NCBI RefSeq assembly: GCF_901764975.1
Contig: NZ_CABFKH010000015.1
Coordinates: 1 to 44,353, forward strand
DNA length: 44,353 bases
From: Actinobacillus indolicus
GTDB taxonomy: Bacteria > Pseudomonadota > Gammaproteobacteria > Enterobacterales > Pasteurellaceae
Direction of reading: 5' to 3'
Every line of letters starts with the position of its first letter. Position 1 is the first letter of the stretch. A program made the position numbers and the translations under genes. A model generated the notes under the pieces. That model was not told where the DNA came from and searched no databases. It was given only the letters and a program-made list of their open reading frames with translations. Below, piece by piece: positions 44,244-44,353 of the stretch.

Positions 44244-44252
44244 ACCGCTTGT
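44244..44252 (-). repeat. DNA uptake signal sequence upstream of talB
   Basis: Exact ACCGCTTGT, preceded by TTTTGCAAAGATTGCG. Confidence 0.87.
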
Positions 44253-44256
44253 CGCT

Positions 44257-44284
44257 AAAAATTCACGCAAAGTGAATTGTTTTT
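44257..44284 (+). terminator. Terminator-like hairpin without a matching gene
   Basis: AATTCAC/GTGAATT, loop GCAAA, then GTTTTT. It points along the plus strand, where no gene precedes it, so it may be fortuitous or end a short transcript. Confidence 0.4.
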
Positions 44285-44325
44285 CACCAGGTTGTCACTT
44301 TTTTCAAATTTTTTGCAAAAAGTAC

Positions 44326-44353
44326 TTGCGTTGGATTGAGATTTCTCTATAAT
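44326..44353 (+). promoter_or_regulatory. Strong sigma-70 promoter for a gene beyond the window
   Basis: TTGCGT (44326-44331), a 16-bp spacer, then perfect TATAAT ending at the last base, with A/T tracts upstream (CTTTTTTCAAATTTTTTGC). This looks like a stable-RNA or other highly expressed promoter. Confidence 0.65.

Noticed and set aside
2841-44252. The ACAAGCGGT repeats as a CRISPR or mobile-element signature
   Set aside because: The copies are 9-mers scattered singly or as inverted pairs, with no regular spacers. The motif is the established uptake sequence of this clade.

Overview
This window is chromosomal DNA from a member of the Pasteurellaceae. The strongest evidence is the uptake signal sequence ACAAGCGGT or its complement. 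I located 24 exact copies, where fewer than one is expected by chance, often followed by the TTTTGCAAA tail. This is the Actinobacillus pleuropneumoniae / Mannheimia haemolytica / [Haemophilus] ducreyi dialect, not the H. influenzae AAGTGCGGT dialect. The proteins align closely in length and motifs with gamma-proteobacterial housekeeping proteins, and the DNA is AT-rich. I cannot name the species.

Layout: (1) 1-234 is a hairpin- and repeat-rich gap before pstC. (2) 235-4884 holds pstC-pstA-pstB-phoB-phoR, phosphate uptake with its two-component regulator. (3) 5104-7744 holds manXYZ, a mannose-family PTS behind a class I-type CRP promoter. (4) 7798-9983, minus strand, holds rmuC-pabA. (5) 9984-13156 is the most accessory-like part: a long non-coding stretch, a RhuM-Fic fusion gene, and an ArsR-type repressor followed by an Old Yellow Enzyme homologue, with a shared operator-like palindrome before both genes. 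(6) 13228-15012 is the divergent nsrR/hmp nitric-oxide module with a large NsrR-type palindrome. (7) 15169-21533 holds pepB, a di-heme cytochrome c peroxidase, rho, hslR-hslO, dnaQ and tRNA-Asp. (8) 21640-26519, minus strand, is carA-VOC-carB, with PurR- and ArgR-type operators upstream of carA. (9) 26766-30297 holds cyuA-chaA and a lone potD. (10) 30508-36256 is the divergent pair recB / rep. (11) 36370-41231 holds ilvD, a coiled-coil RsiV-like lipoprotein, a ZIP metal transporter, ybaB and recR. (12) 41405-44128 holds a second potD with satP, and talB. The window ends exactly on the -10 hexamer of a strong promoter for an unseen gene.

Most of the region is conserved core genome. I see no prophage, transposase gene, CRISPR array or obvious defence island. 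The candidates for less-described biology are the RhuM-Fic protein, the ArsR-OYE switch, the VOC enzyme inside the carbamoyl-phosphate synthetase operon, the RsiV-like lipoprotein, and the use of paired uptake sequences as intergenic hairpins. All functional calls come from reading motifs and recalled family sequences; no database search was run.
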